A stretch of 64,000 bases of DNA from Streptomyces sp. F63 (GCF_018070345.1 NZ_JAGPXX010000026.1:1-64000); one strand, 5' to 3'; shown: positions 53,152-62,858, counted from the first letter of the stretch. Translations and numbers: made by a program. Notes: a model not told the origin generated them from the sequence alone.

Positions 53152-54405
53152 TCACTCCGTGACGGTGACCGGCTGGTCGTTCTTGAGTTCCGAGACGAGC
53201 TGCTTGACCTTCGGCATGTCCCACCTCAGCGAGCCGCCCGGGGCCGAGCCCGCGATCGGCATGTTCATCTGCTTGCCGCCACCGCCCGTGACGTCCTTCA
53301 TCGCCCAGAACATGGAGGCCAGGTCGAACAGGCTCATGTCCTCGTCGACGATCAGGGTGTCGAGCCCGGCGCCCATCACCGGGTAGAGCTTGAAGGGGTT
53401 CAGGACCGTCGAGGGGCTCGCGGTCTGGGAGGCCAGCGCGGAGAGGAACTTCTGCTGGTTCTTGGTGCGGTCCAGGTCGCCGCCGGCCAGACCGTACCGC
53501 TGCCGGACGAAGGCCAGTGCCTGCTCGCCGTCGAGGGTCTGGCGGCCCTTCTTCAGGTCGATGCCGGAGTTCTTCTCCTTGAGGTCGCGCGGGATGTCCA
53601 TCTCGACGCCGCCCACCGCGTCCACGATCTCCGCGAAGCCGCCGAAGCCGATCTCGGCGTAGTGGTCGATCTTCAGTCCGGTGTTGAACTCGACGGTGCG
53701 GACGAGCAGCGGAGCGCCGTCCTTGGAGTACGAGGCGTTGAGCTTGGAGGGCCCTGAGGCGGGGAAGTCCTTGCCGCTCTCCGAGCCGGTGAAGTCGGGG
53801 ATGGTGACGTACGAGTCGCGCGGCAGGGAGACCATGGTGTTCCCGTTGTCGCCGACGTGCAGAATCATCATCGAGTCGGTGCGCTTGCCCTCGACCTTGC
53901 CGGTGTGCAGCCGCTTCTGGTCCTCCGGGGAGAGCCCTTCGCGGCTGTCGGAGCCCACGATCAGGTAGTTGGTGCCCTCGCCGGCCTCCGGGCGGTCCTT
54001 GACGATGCTGAGATCCACCTCACGGCGCAGCTTGGAGTCCGCCCAGAAGTAGGTGCCGATGCTCACCACCAGGGCTACCAGGACCAGTGTCACCAGACCG
54101 CGTTTGATGCGGCGGCCCCAGTCCGGGGCCGGGCGGCCGTACGGGTCGCCGCCGTATCCGCCGCCACCGCCGTAGACCTGGCCGGTGTTGTATCCGTCAC
54201 CGTCGGCGTAGTAGTCGTCGTAGCCCTGCGACTGCTGGGCGGGCACGCGGCCGTACGGCGGTGCGGGGTGGTCCGGTATCGGTCCGGCCGGCTGCGCGCC
54301 GCGCCGCATGTGGGGCATCCGCCGTGTCGGCTCCGGTCCGGGCACCGCGTTGCCGCGTCCGTAGCCGTCACCGTCCGCGGTCCGCCCTGGGGGCCAGTCA
54401 GTCAT
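53152..54405 (-). CDS. LCP-family (LytR-CpsA-Psr) cell-wall ligase 1
   Basis: The 417-residue protein has a Tyr/Gly-rich cytoplasmic N-terminus (about 55-95), a membrane helix at about 103-121, and the extracytoplasmic LCP domain. Its conserved motifs are LIVGSDSRE, DSMMILHV, MVSLPRDSYVTIP, the IDHYAEIGFGGFAEIVDAVGGVEM core and LDGEQALAFVRQRYGL. LCP enzymes transfer polyprenyl-linked glycopolymers onto peptidoglycan through the Arg/Asp pocket. There is no LytR_C domain. It is separated from the other LCP genes by a thioesterase gene. Confidence 0.93.
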   Translation of the reverse strand: MTDWPPGRTADGDGYGRGNAVPGPEPTRRMPHMRRGAQPAGPIPDHPAPPYGRVPAQQSQGYDDYYADGDGYNTGQVYGGGGGYGGDPYGRPAPDWGRRIKRGLVTLVLVALVVSIGTYFWADSKLRREVDLSIVKDRPEAGEGTNYLIVGSDSREGLSPEDQKRLHTGKVEGKRTDSMMILHVGDNGNTMVSLPRDSYVTIPDFTGSESGKDFPASGPSKLNASYSKDGAPLLVRTVEFNTGLKIDHYAEIGFGGFAEIVDAVGGVEMDIPRDLKEKNSGIDLKKGRQTLDGEQALAFVRQRYGLAGGDLDRTKNQQKFLSALASQTASPSTVLNPFKLYPVMGAGLDTLIVDEDMSLFDLASMFWAMKDVTGGGGKQMNMPIAGSAPGGSLRWDMPKVKQLVSELKNDQPVTVTE

Positions 54406-54535
54406 AGGGGGAAGTGTGCATCCCGGAGGGGGCCGGGTCCCAGGGCGGGTGGCGGATACACACAATGCTGTAGCAGAGCTGATGCAGAAACGGTGCTGGT
54501 CAGGCCATGAAGATCGGGCGCATACAGTGGAAGAC

Positions 54536-55084
54536 ATGACCGATCAGGCCCTATCCGCGCACCAGAACGTTCCGAGCAAGCCCACCAGTGCCTCGCGTAC
54601 CACCCTGTCCCACATCATGACCGCACATGACACCAATCTTCTGGGCACGGTGCACGGTGGCGTGATCATGAAGCTGGTGGACGACGCCGCGGGCGCGGTC
54701 GCCGGGCGTCACTCGGGCGGTCCGGCCGTCACGGCCTCGATGGACGAGATGGTCTTCCTGGAGCCGGTGCGCGTCGGCGACCTGGTGCATGTGAGAGCGC
54801 AGGTCAACTGGACCGGCCGGTCCTCGATGGAGGTCGGCGTCCGGGTCATGGCGGAGCGCTGGAACGAGTCGACGCCGGCCACTCAGGTCGGCAGCGCCTA
54901 CCTCGTCTTCGCGGCGGTCGACGCCGAGGGCAAACCGCGGCCGGTGCCGCAGGTGGTCCCCGAGACCGAGCGCGACGAGCGCCGCTACCAGGAGGCGCAG
55001 ATCCGCCGGACGCACCGGCTGGCGCGGCGCCGGGCCATCAGGGAGCTGCGCGAGAAGCGCGCGGCCGAGGGCATCGACGACTGA
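54536..55084 (+). CDS. Hotdog-fold acyl-CoA thioesterase
   Basis: The 182-residue protein has the single-hotdog pattern: HIMTAHDTNLLGTVHGGVIMKLVDDAAGAVAGRHSGG, with the GGxxMxxxDxxA helix, then VTASMDEMVFLEPVRVGDLVHVRAQVNWTGRSSMEVGV. It should hydrolyse acyl-CoA. The C-terminal 35 residues are a charged helix. A TACAGT -10-like hexamer ends seven bases before the ATG, so the message may be leaderless. Confidence 0.92.
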   Translation: MTDQALSAHQNVPSKPTSASRTTLSHIMTAHDTNLLGTVHGGVIMKLVDDAAGAVAGRHSGGPAVTASMDEMVFLEPVRVGDLVHVRAQVNWTGRSSMEVGVRVMAERWNESTPATQVGSAYLVFAAVDAEGKPRPVPQVVPETERDERRYQEAQIRRTHRLARRRAIRELREKRAAEGIDD

Positions 55085-55126
55085 GGCGGCTGACCGGACC
55101 CTTCCGGTGCCCGGCAGGCGCGGAGC

Positions 55127-56461
55127 TCAGGGGCAGACGACCTCGTCGCCCCGGACCGGACCCGGAGCCGCACCGCCCGGCTGCGGCGGGCTCTCCGGGC
55201 TCTCCGGGCCCGCCGGGCTCTCCGAACTCTCCGGGCCCGGGGTTGCGGAGGACGGACCGGTGTCCGGGCCGCCGCGCCGCGTGGCCGGGCCCGTTTCCGC
55301 GGGGTGGCGGGCGGAGTCGTCGTGGCGGCCGGAGTGCCCGTTGGCGCCGGTCAGCGGCCGGTCCTCGCGCAGGGCTTCGAACAGTGCCCCGGCCCGCGGT
55401 TCGTCCCAGAGAACGGTGGAGCCGATGCCGGGGACCCTGTGGTCCGGGTCGGCCACCGGCACCGACACGAACTCCGACGACGCCGGTGTGAAACCGCGCA
55501 TGGCACGGCCGAGACCGATCAGTTCCTCCGGGCCGAGGCCGTGGTCGGCCCGGACCGAGCGGAGCAGTTGGCCGGCGGCCCGGTCGAGTTTCACCGGGTT
55601 CAGCAGCAGGCCGCTCTCCGCGGCCCGGTCCACGAGGGCGGCCAGGAAACGCTGCTGGCGCCGCATCCGTCCCAGGTCGCCCTCGGCGTCGAGATGGCGG
55701 GCCCGGACGTAGGCCAGGGCCTCCCCGCCGTCCAGCCTGCTGGTGCCGGCGGGCAGGTCGAGGCCGCTGCGCGGGTCCCGGAGCGGGCGGGGGGTGCAGA
55801 TGTCCACGCCGCCGAGGAGGTCCACGGTGCGGATGAAGCTGCTGAAGTCGACCTCCACGTAGTGGTCGATGCGGACCCGGGTGAGCTTCTCGACCGTCCG
55901 CACGGTGAGCTGCGGACCGCCCTCGGCATAGACCGAGTTGATCTTGACGGGGCGGCCGCCGTCGCCGTCGCCGTCCCCTGCACCGCTCCCGTCCCCGGCC
56001 CCGCTCCCGGCTCCGGTGCCGTCCCCGCCGTTCTCCGGGGCCGGGGGCAGTTCCGTGTAGGTGTCCCGGGGGATGCTCACCACGCTGGCCCGCCGCCGGT
56101 CGGCGGAGAGGTGCACCAGCAGGATGGCGTCGGTGCAGTGGCAGGGCTCACCGCCGAGCCGGTACCTCCGCCGCTGCTCGGCCGTGATCCGGTCCCGGCC
56201 GTCCGTGCCGACGAGCAGGAAGTTGAGCGCGTCGCCGCCGCCCGCCCGCGCGGGCCGGTCCGGCAGCCCGGCGAAGGGGTCCACCCGTTCGATGGCGGTG
56301 CCCAGGCCGCCCACCACCGCGTGCCCCGCCCCGGCGGCCGACAGGACGACCGCGGAGACGCAGAGCGCGAGCCGCGTTCCCCACCGGGACCGGCGGGACC
56401 GGCGGTCACCGCTCCGGCCGGCGGACTCGGGGCTCGGGCCGGGGGCGGGGGGCGTCGTCAT
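55127..56461 (-). CDS. LCP-family cell-wall ligase 2, with acidic Gly-rich insert
   Basis: The 444-residue protein has one membrane helix (about 29-52). LCP motifs are LLVGTDGRDR, AILLVHLSADRRRASVVSIPRDTY, INSVYAEGG, the IDHYVEVDFSSFIRTVDLLGGVDI core and LDGGEALAYVRARHL. A Gly/Asp/Ala-rich insert (about 143-168) separates the catalytic SIPRD strand from KINSVYAEGG, not usual for the family. The C-terminal 60 residues are Pro/Ser/Glu-rich. The ATG at 56461 is followed by a basic segment before the helix. Confidence 0.92.
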   Translation of the reverse strand: MTTPPAPGPSPESAGRSGDRRSRRSRWGTRLALCVSAVVLSAAGAGHAVVGGLGTAIERVDPFAGLPDRPARAGGGDALNFLLVGTDGRDRITAEQRRRYRLGGEPCHCTDAILLVHLSADRRRASVVSIPRDTYTELPPAPENGGDGTGAGSGAGDGSGAGDGDGDGGRPVKINSVYAEGGPQLTVRTVEKLTRVRIDHYVEVDFSSFIRTVDLLGGVDICTPRPLRDPRSGLDLPAGTSRLDGGEALAYVRARHLDAEGDLGRMRRQQRFLAALVDRAAESGLLLNPVKLDRAAGQLLRSVRADHGLGPEELIGLGRAMRGFTPASSEFVSVPVADPDHRVPGIGSTVLWDEPRAGALFEALREDRPLTGANGHSGRHDDSARHPAETGPATRRGGPDTGPSSATPGPESSESPAGPESPESPPQPGGAAPGPVRGDEVVCP

Positions 56462-56659
56462 CGGGTGGTACCTCCGCGGGGCCGGGGCGGGCTGAACACG
56501 GGCCGCCGCAGGGGCGGCCGGAGGCCGGCGCGAAGCCGGCGGGAAGGTGTCACCGTAGGCCCGTACGATCAGCGCACCGCGCCCCCACGCCGCCCGGCGG
56601 GCCGGGTCGCACCCGGGCGGCTACGGGGGCGTCCCCCGTTCGCGGTAACGTGAGAAACG

Positions 56660-57736
56660 ATGAACGCCTCCCCTGAACAGCCGCCGCCGGCCGTCTCCGT
56701 GATCATGCCGGTGCTCAACGAAGAGCGGCATCTGCGCGCTTCCGTCCGCCACATCCTGCAGCAGGAGTACCCGGGCGAGCTCGAAGTGGTGATCGCCCTC
56801 GGCCCGTCCGCGGACCGTACGGACGAGATCGCCGCCGGGCTGGTCCGCGAGGACCCGCGCGTGCGCACCGTGCCCAACCCCACCGGCCGCACCCCGGCCG
56901 CGCTCAACGCCGCGATCAGGGCGTCCCGGCACCCGGTCGTGGTGCGCGTCGACGGCCACGGCATGCTCTCGCCGGACTACATCGCGACCGCCGTCCGGCT
57001 GCTGGCCGAGACCGGCGCCCAGAACGTCGGCGGCATCATGCACGCCGAGGGGGAGAACGCCTGGGAGCAGGCCGTCGCCGCGGCGATGACGTCCAGGATC
57101 GGCGTCGGCAACGCCGCGTTCCACACCGGCGGCGAAGCGGCCCCGGCCGAGACGGTCTACCTGGGCGTCTTCCGCCGGGAGGCGCTGGAGCGGCAGGGCG
57201 GCTACAACGAGGAGTTCATCCGCGCCCAGGACTGGGAGCTGAACTTCCGCATCCGCGAGGCCGGCGGTCTGATCTGGTTCTCGCCGGAGCTCAGGGTCTC
57301 GTACCGGCCCCGGCCGACGGTCAGGGCGCTGGCCAGGCAGTACAAGGACTACGGCCGCTGGCGGCATGTCGTGGCCCGCTACCACCGCGGGTCCATCAAC
57401 CTCCGCTATCTCGCCCCGCCGGCCGCCGTGCTCGCCATCGCCGCCGGGACGGTCGCGGGCGCGCTCCTGACCCCCTGGGGGCTCGTCGTCCCGGCGGGGT
57501 ACCTCGCGGCCATCACCGCGGGCTCGCTGCCGGCCGGCCGGGGGCTGCCGCTCGCGGCGCGGCTGCGCATCCCGGTGGCGCTGGCGACCATGCACATGTC
57601 GTGGGGCTGGGGCTTCCTCACCAGTCCGCGCTCGCTGGCGCGCAAGGTGATCGCCAGCCGCCGCCCGGCGGTCACGGCGGAGGGCGAGCCGTCTCCGGCC
57701 GGGAAGCCGGCCGGGCCGGCCGAGACCGCCGGCTGA
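56660..57736 (+). CDS. Family 2 glycosyltransferase, membrane associated
   Basis: The 358-residue protein has a GT-A domain: VSVIMPVLNEERHLRASVRHIL, LEVVIALGPSADRTDEIAAGL, RTPAALNAAIRAS, then VVVRVDGHGML where DGH takes the place of the DxD motif, and AQDWELNFRIREAGG (ED-like motif). QYKDYGRWRHVVARYHRG matches the QxxRW-type acceptor segment. Two or three C-terminal hydrophobic segments (about 255-320) suggest membrane attachment. It is divergent from LCP 2 and convergent with LCP 3, so it may build the polymer they ligate. Confidence 0.9.
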   Translation: MNASPEQPPPAVSVIMPVLNEERHLRASVRHILQQEYPGELEVVIALGPSADRTDEIAAGLVREDPRVRTVPNPTGRTPAALNAAIRASRHPVVVRVDGHGMLSPDYIATAVRLLAETGAQNVGGIMHAEGENAWEQAVAAAMTSRIGVGNAAFHTGGEAAPAETVYLGVFRREALERQGGYNEEFIRAQDWELNFRIREAGGLIWFSPELRVSYRPRPTVRALARQYKDYGRWRHVVARYHRGSINLRYLAPPAAVLAIAAGTVAGALLTPWGLVVPAGYLAAITAGSLPAGRGLPLAARLRIPVALATMHMSWGWGFLTSPRSLARKVIASRRPAVTAEGEPSPAGKPAGPAETAG

Positions 57737-57816
57737 CCCGCGCGCCGCTCCACCACACGACCGCTGCCGCCCGCCGCCGTGGCCGGACGCGCCCGTCGAC
57801 GTCCGGCCACGTCCGG

Positions 57817-59502
57817 TCAGAAGGTGTACCTCGGGTTGACCTCCATGCAGGACTTGTCGTTGCCGTTCAACGCGTCCGCGCTCTCCGGCGCCTTGTCGTC
57901 CTCCGGATTCTTCGACGGCTCCGGGTACGCGCCCGCCGTGCGCCAGTCCGCGCCGACCACCACGGTGACCTGCTGGACGTCCTGCGCGATCCGGACCGCG
58001 CCGGCGGGCAGTCCGAGCGACTTCGCCACGAGCTCGGCGTCCCCGCGCAGGTCCTTCGAGGGGTACGAGACCGTGGTGTCCGCCTGGGACTTGGGCGTCG
58101 CGTCCGCGGCGGCCCGCGCGTAGCCGTCCCGGGCCAGCACCCCGGCGATGTCGGCGGCGCGGCCCCGGACGGGGGCCTGGGCGGCGGTGCCGGTGCCGTT
58201 CTGCACGGTCACCGGGATCTCCGCCTTGGGGGCGGCCGGGTCGCTCGGCTCCGGGCTCTTCTCCGCGGCCTTCTTCTTGTCCTTGCCGTCCAGCGCCACG
58301 TCGTTGCGGACGAGGGAGAACAGCCGCTCGGCGTCACCGGGCTTCGGCACGAGGTGGGCCAGCGGGTTCTGCGGGTCCTCCACCCACGGCATGGTCGCCA
58401 TGGTGATCCGCCCGGTCGGCACCTGCTGGAGATCGGCGCCCAGGTCGTACAGTTTGCCGACGCTGCCCAGCCCCTTGTCGACGGTGAGCGCCTTGGTGGC
58501 GGCCTCGGCGAGCTTGCGCAGCTTGTTGGGGTTGGTCAGCTTGGTCCCCGCCTTGAGCTGGCGGACCATGGAGTTCATGTACAGGTGCTGCGCCTTGGCG
58601 CGGCCGATGTCGCTGCCGTTCTCGAAACCGTGCCGGCTGCGCAGCCACTGCAGGGCCTGCTCGCCCTTGATGACCGTCTCGCCCTTCTCCAGCCGCAGCC
58701 CGGACTTGGGGTCCTTGACGTTGGCGTTGACGCAGACGGGCACGCCGCCGACGGCGTCGGCCATGTCGACCACGCCCGCGAAGTCGATCATCATGAAGTG
58801 GTCGATCGGGACGCCGGTGAGCTCCTCCCAGGTGGCGACCGTGCAGCCCGGACCACCGTGCTGGAGGCTGGAGTTGATGGTGGTACTCGTCTCCTGGTAG
58901 ACGGTGCCGTCCTCGGGATCGGTGCACTTGGGAACGGTGACCCGGGTGTCGCGCGGGACGCTGATCACCGACATGTTGCTGCGGTCCGCCGAGACGTGCA
59001 GCAGCATCTGCACATCGGCGAGCGGCTTGCGGCCCGCGTCGGCGCGGGCGCCGCCGAGCCGGATGTTCTCCTCGGAGTTACGGCTGTCGGAGCCGAGCAG
59101 CAGGATGTTGAGCGGGGTGTTGCCGTCGGCGTTCGGGGCGACCTTGTCGAGCCGCTTGTCGCCGAGGTTGAGCTCGTCCTTCTCCAGGTTGCCGTTCAGA
59201 TGTTCGTAGTAGAGATAGCCGGCGCCGGCCGTGCCGAGTATCAGCAGCGACAAGGTGACGGCGGACCAGCGGAGCACCCGGCGGCCGCCGCCGCCCCGGC
59301 GGGGCGGGGCCTGCCGGCCGCGCCCGCCGCCGGAGGCACCGGAAGCGCCGGGCCGCGGCCCCGCCCGGCCGTCACCCGGGACGGGGGCGAGGGGCACCGT
59401 GGCCGTGCCGCCCCGCTCGTCGTACAGGCTCTCGTCCCAGCCGAGATCGGCCGGCTCGGGTCCGTTCTCCGTACCGCCCCTGCGGGCACGTGTCTGCCGC
59501 AT
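57817..59502 (-). CDS. LCP-family cell-wall ligase 3, with LytR_C domain
   Basis: The 561-residue protein has a Gly/Arg-rich N-terminus, a membrane helix at about 78-98, the LCP domain (LLLGSDSRN, MLLHVSADRSNMSVISVPRDTRV, TTINSSLQHGG, GVPIDHFMMIDFAGVVDMADAVGGVPV, IKGEQALQWLRSRHG) and a C-terminal LytR_C domain (about 435-530: IPVTVQNGTGTAAQAPVRGRAADIAGVLARDGY, then VTVVVGADW). It is third in a minus-strand run with LCP 4 and 5 and lies 49 bases after LCP 4. Confidence 0.93.
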   Translation of the reverse strand: MRQTRARRGGTENGPEPADLGWDESLYDERGGTATVPLAPVPGDGRAGPRPGASGASGGGRGRQAPPRRGGGGRRVLRWSAVTLSLLILGTAGAGYLYYEHLNGNLEKDELNLGDKRLDKVAPNADGNTPLNILLLGSDSRNSEENIRLGGARADAGRKPLADVQMLLHVSADRSNMSVISVPRDTRVTVPKCTDPEDGTVYQETSTTINSSLQHGGPGCTVATWEELTGVPIDHFMMIDFAGVVDMADAVGGVPVCVNANVKDPKSGLRLEKGETVIKGEQALQWLRSRHGFENGSDIGRAKAQHLYMNSMVRQLKAGTKLTNPNKLRKLAEAATKALTVDKGLGSVGKLYDLGADLQQVPTGRITMATMPWVEDPQNPLAHLVPKPGDAERLFSLVRNDVALDGKDKKKAAEKSPEPSDPAAPKAEIPVTVQNGTGTAAQAPVRGRAADIAGVLARDGYARAAADATPKSQADTTVSYPSKDLRGDAELVAKSLGLPAGAVRIAQDVQQVTVVVGADWRTAGAYPEPSKNPEDDKAPESADALNGNDKSCMEVNPRYTF

Positions 59503-59551
59503 CGGGCCTCCCCGTTGAATCAGTGGTGGTGGGGCCCGGAGGGCCGGCGGT

Positions 59552-61402
59552 TCACTGGGCGCACACCTGTTTGTCGGCCTCGACCCGCTGGATGTTCTCC
59601 GGAGCTTTGGTGGGGGCGCTCAGCGGCTTCCCGGGCTCGTCGAAGTCCCGGCCCAGGGTGAGCGTCATGGTGTCGGTCGGTCCGGCGTCCTCGGTCCCCG
59701 GTTTCAGCGCGGAGGCGCTCAGGCCCATCATGTCGGCCAGCGCGCGGGCCTGGTCGGCTTGGTTGGGCGCGTACTCGAGCACCGTCTTCGCCAGCTCTTC
59801 GCCGGGTGCGTTGCCGGCGTTGGCCGAGCGGATCACGCCCTGGGAGTTCTGCAGCCAGTCGACGGTCGTCTGCGCGGCACCCACCGGTGCGCCGCTGTTC
59901 AGAACCTCGACCCGCACTTCGGACGGTTCCGCACGGTCGCCTTTCAGCTTGGCCTTGTCCTTGGCCGCCTTGTCGGCTTTCTTCTTCTTTGCGACCTCGG
60001 TCAGCGAGACGTCGTCCCGCATCATCGCGAAAAGCGGCTCGGCCTCCGCCTCATTGAGGACCACGGTCGAAGCGACCTTCTCGGCGGGGTTGTTCACCAC
60101 CGGCAGGGTCACGAAGGTGATGTTCTTGAGGTCGATCTTCTTCAGGTTCTCGGCCAGCGCGATCAGTTTGTTGACCGTGCCGATGCCGGTGTTCACGGTG
60201 AGCGCGTTGGTGGCGGCCTCCGCGAGCTTCCACATCTTCTTGGGATCGGAGAGGGTGTCGCCAGACTTCATCTTGCGGATCATGGACCCCAGGAACTGCT
60301 GTTGCAGTTTGATACGGTCCAGGTCGCTCTCGAACTGCAAGCCGTGCCGGGTGCGGACGAAGGCCAACGCGTCGTCGCCCATGATCGTGTGTTTGCCGGC
60401 GCTGAGCTTGAGGTGGGACTTGGGGTCGTCGATGTCCTTGGCCAGGCACACATCCACACCGCCGACAGCGGTGGAAAGCGTCTTCACCGCGTTGAAGTCG
60501 GCCATCATGAAGTGGTCTACCTGCAGCCCGGTTATCTTCTCGACGGTCCGCATGGTGCAGCCGGGGTCGCGCCCGCCCTGACCGAGGCTCTTGTTGAAAC
60601 GGGTCTGCTGCTGGCCCGGGATCACATCGGTGGTACCGTCCGGCTGCTTCGTCGGGCAGTCCGGAATGTCGGTGATCAGGTCGCGCGGGATGCTGAGCGC
60701 GGTGGCGTTGGTGCGGTCCTCGGAGACGTGGAAGAGGATCGTGGTGTCGGCGTGGCCGACGCTGTTCTTGTCGCCGTAGCCCTCGTTGCCCTTGCCGGTC
60801 CGGGTGTCCGTGCCCAGGACGAGGATGTTCATCGGGCCGTCGGTGATGGTGTCGCTGCCTGCGTCACCGACATCGACGGTGCTGATGTTGCCGTTGAAGT
60901 GTTCGAGCAGGGCGTAGGCTGTCGCGCCGCCCGCGACCAGGACGAACGCCATCACGCCGCCGGTCCAGTACAGCGCCTTCTTCTTCCCGCCGGCCCGCTG
61001 CCTGCGCTTGCGCCGGCTGCTGCCCCCTCCGCCCGGCCTGGGCGCGGCCCGGCGGCCGCGCTGCGGGGGCATACCGGGCTGGGCCTCCTCGCGGGCCGGG
61101 GCCGCGCGGCGGGACGCGGAACGGGGCGGTCCGGAGCGGGAGGCGGCACGGCCCGGCTCGGACCGGGGCGCGGGGGCCGGGGCGGCACCTCTGCGGGGAG
61201 CGGGAGCCGCGGGTCGCGCTGCGGGGGCCTGCAGTCGCAGAACGTAGTTGCCGGTATTCGGGTCGAGCACCCACTGGTCTGCGGGGTCGATGTCGTCCGC
61301 CCGCCCTCGGCCTTGCGCGTCCACGGTTCCCTGAGTCCTCCGTCGGTGCCACGCGGCGCCCTCCCCCTCGGGCGCTCGGTCAGTCCTTGTGCCGGTGTCC
61401 AT
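59552..61402 (-). CDS. LCP-family cell-wall ligase 4, with LytR_C domain
   Basis: The 616-residue protein is the longest of the five. A disordered basic N-terminus (about 1-145, rich in Arg, Pro and Ala) includes DPNTGNYVLRLQ. The membrane helix lies at about 148-168. The LCP domain carries LVLGTDTRTG, TTILFHVSEDRTNATALSIPRDLI, the LQVDHFMMADFNAVKTLSTAVGGVDV core and IMGDDALAFVRTRHG. A Lys-rich linker precedes LytR_C (about 505-600: VRVEVLNSGAPVGAAQTTVDWLQNS). Several rare A/T-ended codons, including an ATA in EKITGL, set it apart slightly. Confidence 0.93.
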   Translation of the reverse strand: MDTGTRTDRAPEGEGAAWHRRRTQGTVDAQGRGRADDIDPADQWVLDPNTGNYVLRLQAPAARPAAPAPRRGAAPAPAPRSEPGRAASRSGPPRSASRRAAPAREEAQPGMPPQRGRRAAPRPGGGGSSRRKRRQRAGGKKKALYWTGGVMAFVLVAGGATAYALLEHFNGNISTVDVGDAGSDTITDGPMNILVLGTDTRTGKGNEGYGDKNSVGHADTTILFHVSEDRTNATALSIPRDLITDIPDCPTKQPDGTTDVIPGQQQTRFNKSLGQGGRDPGCTMRTVEKITGLQVDHFMMADFNAVKTLSTAVGGVDVCLAKDIDDPKSHLKLSAGKHTIMGDDALAFVRTRHGLQFESDLDRIKLQQQFLGSMIRKMKSGDTLSDPKKMWKLAEAATNALTVNTGIGTVNKLIALAENLKKIDLKNITFVTLPVVNNPAEKVASTVVLNEAEAEPLFAMMRDDVSLTEVAKKKKADKAAKDKAKLKGDRAEPSEVRVEVLNSGAPVGAAQTTVDWLQNSQGVIRSANAGNAPGEELAKTVLEYAPNQADQARALADMMGLSASALKPGTEDAGPTDTMTLTLGRDFDEPGKPLSAPTKAPENIQRVEADKQVCAQ

Positions 61403-61541
61403 CCGCGCAGGTGGTGCGCGTCGGGTCGCTCACACTAGCCGCCCGATTCGCCGGGGGGCGACGCCGGTGACGAATTCAACGTCCTGATAACCGGGTAAAG
61501 CTCGCATTTCTCTTCACGGTGACGGGCATCTCATGGATTCC

Positions 61542-62858
61542 TCATCCGCAGAGGGAGTCTTTTTTGGACGGTGTGGGGGTGGGAGGCGGGGTGGTCGGGA
61601 CGGCCGAGGCGGCCGAGGCGGCCGGGGTCGAGAGGCCGGCGAGCGGAGTGGCCCCCGAGCCGCCCCCGGAACCGCCCGCGGGAGACCCGGCGGGTTCCGG
61701 GAACGCGGGGCTCTCCCCGGCTCCGGGCTCCTCGCCCCGCCCGCCGCCGTCCGGCACGGGCCGGTCGTTCTTCAATTCCTCGAACAGGTGTGAAGCATCG
61801 GGTTGTACGAGTTCATCGCGGTTGGCGTTCAACCGGTAGGGCTGCCGGGGCACCGTGAGGAAGCGCATTCCGCCCTCCGGCATGTCCCGAAGACTGTCCG
61901 CGAGGTCATAGAGGCTCTTCAGGGAGGCGAGCCCGGGATCGGTGGTGAGCGAGGAGGTCGCGGCGTCGAGCAGGGAGTACAGCTCGGCCGGGTCCCGGAG
62001 CGTCCCGTCGTCCCGGATCTGCTGGAGCATCGTGGCGAGGAACTGCTGCTGCCGGGACATCCGCTCGGTGTCGGTGCCGTCGCCGAGGCTGTAGCGGGCG
62101 CGGACGTAGCCCAGCGCCTCCTCGCCGTTCAGCGTCTGCCGTCCGGCGGGCAGCCGCACATGGGCCTCGGAGTCGTCGACCGGTTCCTCCAGGCAGATCT
62201 CCACACCGCCGATCGCGTCCACCATCTCCGTGAAGCCGCTGAAGTCGACGATCGCGTGGTGGTCCATCCGGATCCCGGTCAGCTGCTCCACCGTGCGGAT
62301 GGTGCAGGCCGCCCCGGCGAACTGGAACGCCCAGTTGAACTGGGCGAACCGGGGCGCGACGGCGGTGCCGTCCGGAGCGGTGCACTCCGGGATGTCCACC
62401 ATCAGGTCGCGCGGGATGCTGACGGCGGTGCCGCTCTTCCGGTCGGCGGCGAGGTGCAGCAGGATCGTGGTGTCGGAGCGCTGAGTTCCGCTGTCCTGAC
62501 CGTACTTGCCGTTGCCGTCGCCCCGGTTGTCGGAGCCGATGAGCAGGATGTTCACCGCCTCGCGCACCACGGACACGGGCCGGTCGGCGGCGTGCTCCTC
62601 CAGTTCCCGGGAGGTGTCCGCGTCGGTGCGGATGTTGCCGTCGAGCCGCTGGTAGAGGGACCAGGCGGTGCCGGCGGCGGCCAGCACGGCCACCGCCGCT
62701 CCCATCGCGGTCCAGCGGAGCCAGCGGCGGCGCCTGGGTATGCCGCCGCCGGCCTCACCGTCCTCGGTCCTGTCCTGCTGCTGTGCGGGGCCGCTGTCGG
62801 CGGAGCCGTCCTCCGGGCCCGCTGGGGTCGCGGCGGTGTCGGTCACTGTGGAGTCCAT
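61542..62858 (-). CDS. LCP-family cell-wall ligase 5
   Basis: The 438-residue protein has a short acidic N-terminus, a membrane helix at about 48-68 and an LCP domain (LLIGSDNRGD, TTILLHLAADRKSGTAVSIPRDLM, FNWAFQFAG, IRMDHHAIVDFSGFTEMVDAIGGVEI, LNGEEALGYVRARYSL). The end is a Gly/Pro/Thr-rich tail without LytR_C. It is first in the minus-strand run, 139 bases before LCP 4. Confidence 0.92.
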   Translation of the reverse strand: MDSTVTDTAATPAGPEDGSADSGPAQQQDRTEDGEAGGGIPRRRRWLRWTAMGAAVAVLAAAGTAWSLYQRLDGNIRTDADTSRELEEHAADRPVSVVREAVNILLIGSDNRGDGNGKYGQDSGTQRSDTTILLHLAADRKSGTAVSIPRDLMVDIPECTAPDGTAVAPRFAQFNWAFQFAGAACTIRTVEQLTGIRMDHHAIVDFSGFTEMVDAIGGVEICLEEPVDDSEAHVRLPAGRQTLNGEEALGYVRARYSLGDGTDTERMSRQQQFLATMLQQIRDDGTLRDPAELYSLLDAATSSLTTDPGLASLKSLYDLADSLRDMPEGGMRFLTVPRQPYRLNANRDELVQPDASHLFEELKNDRPVPDGGGRGEEPGAGESPAFPEPAGSPAGGSGGGSGATPLAGLSTPAASAASAVPTTPPPTPTPSKKDSLCG

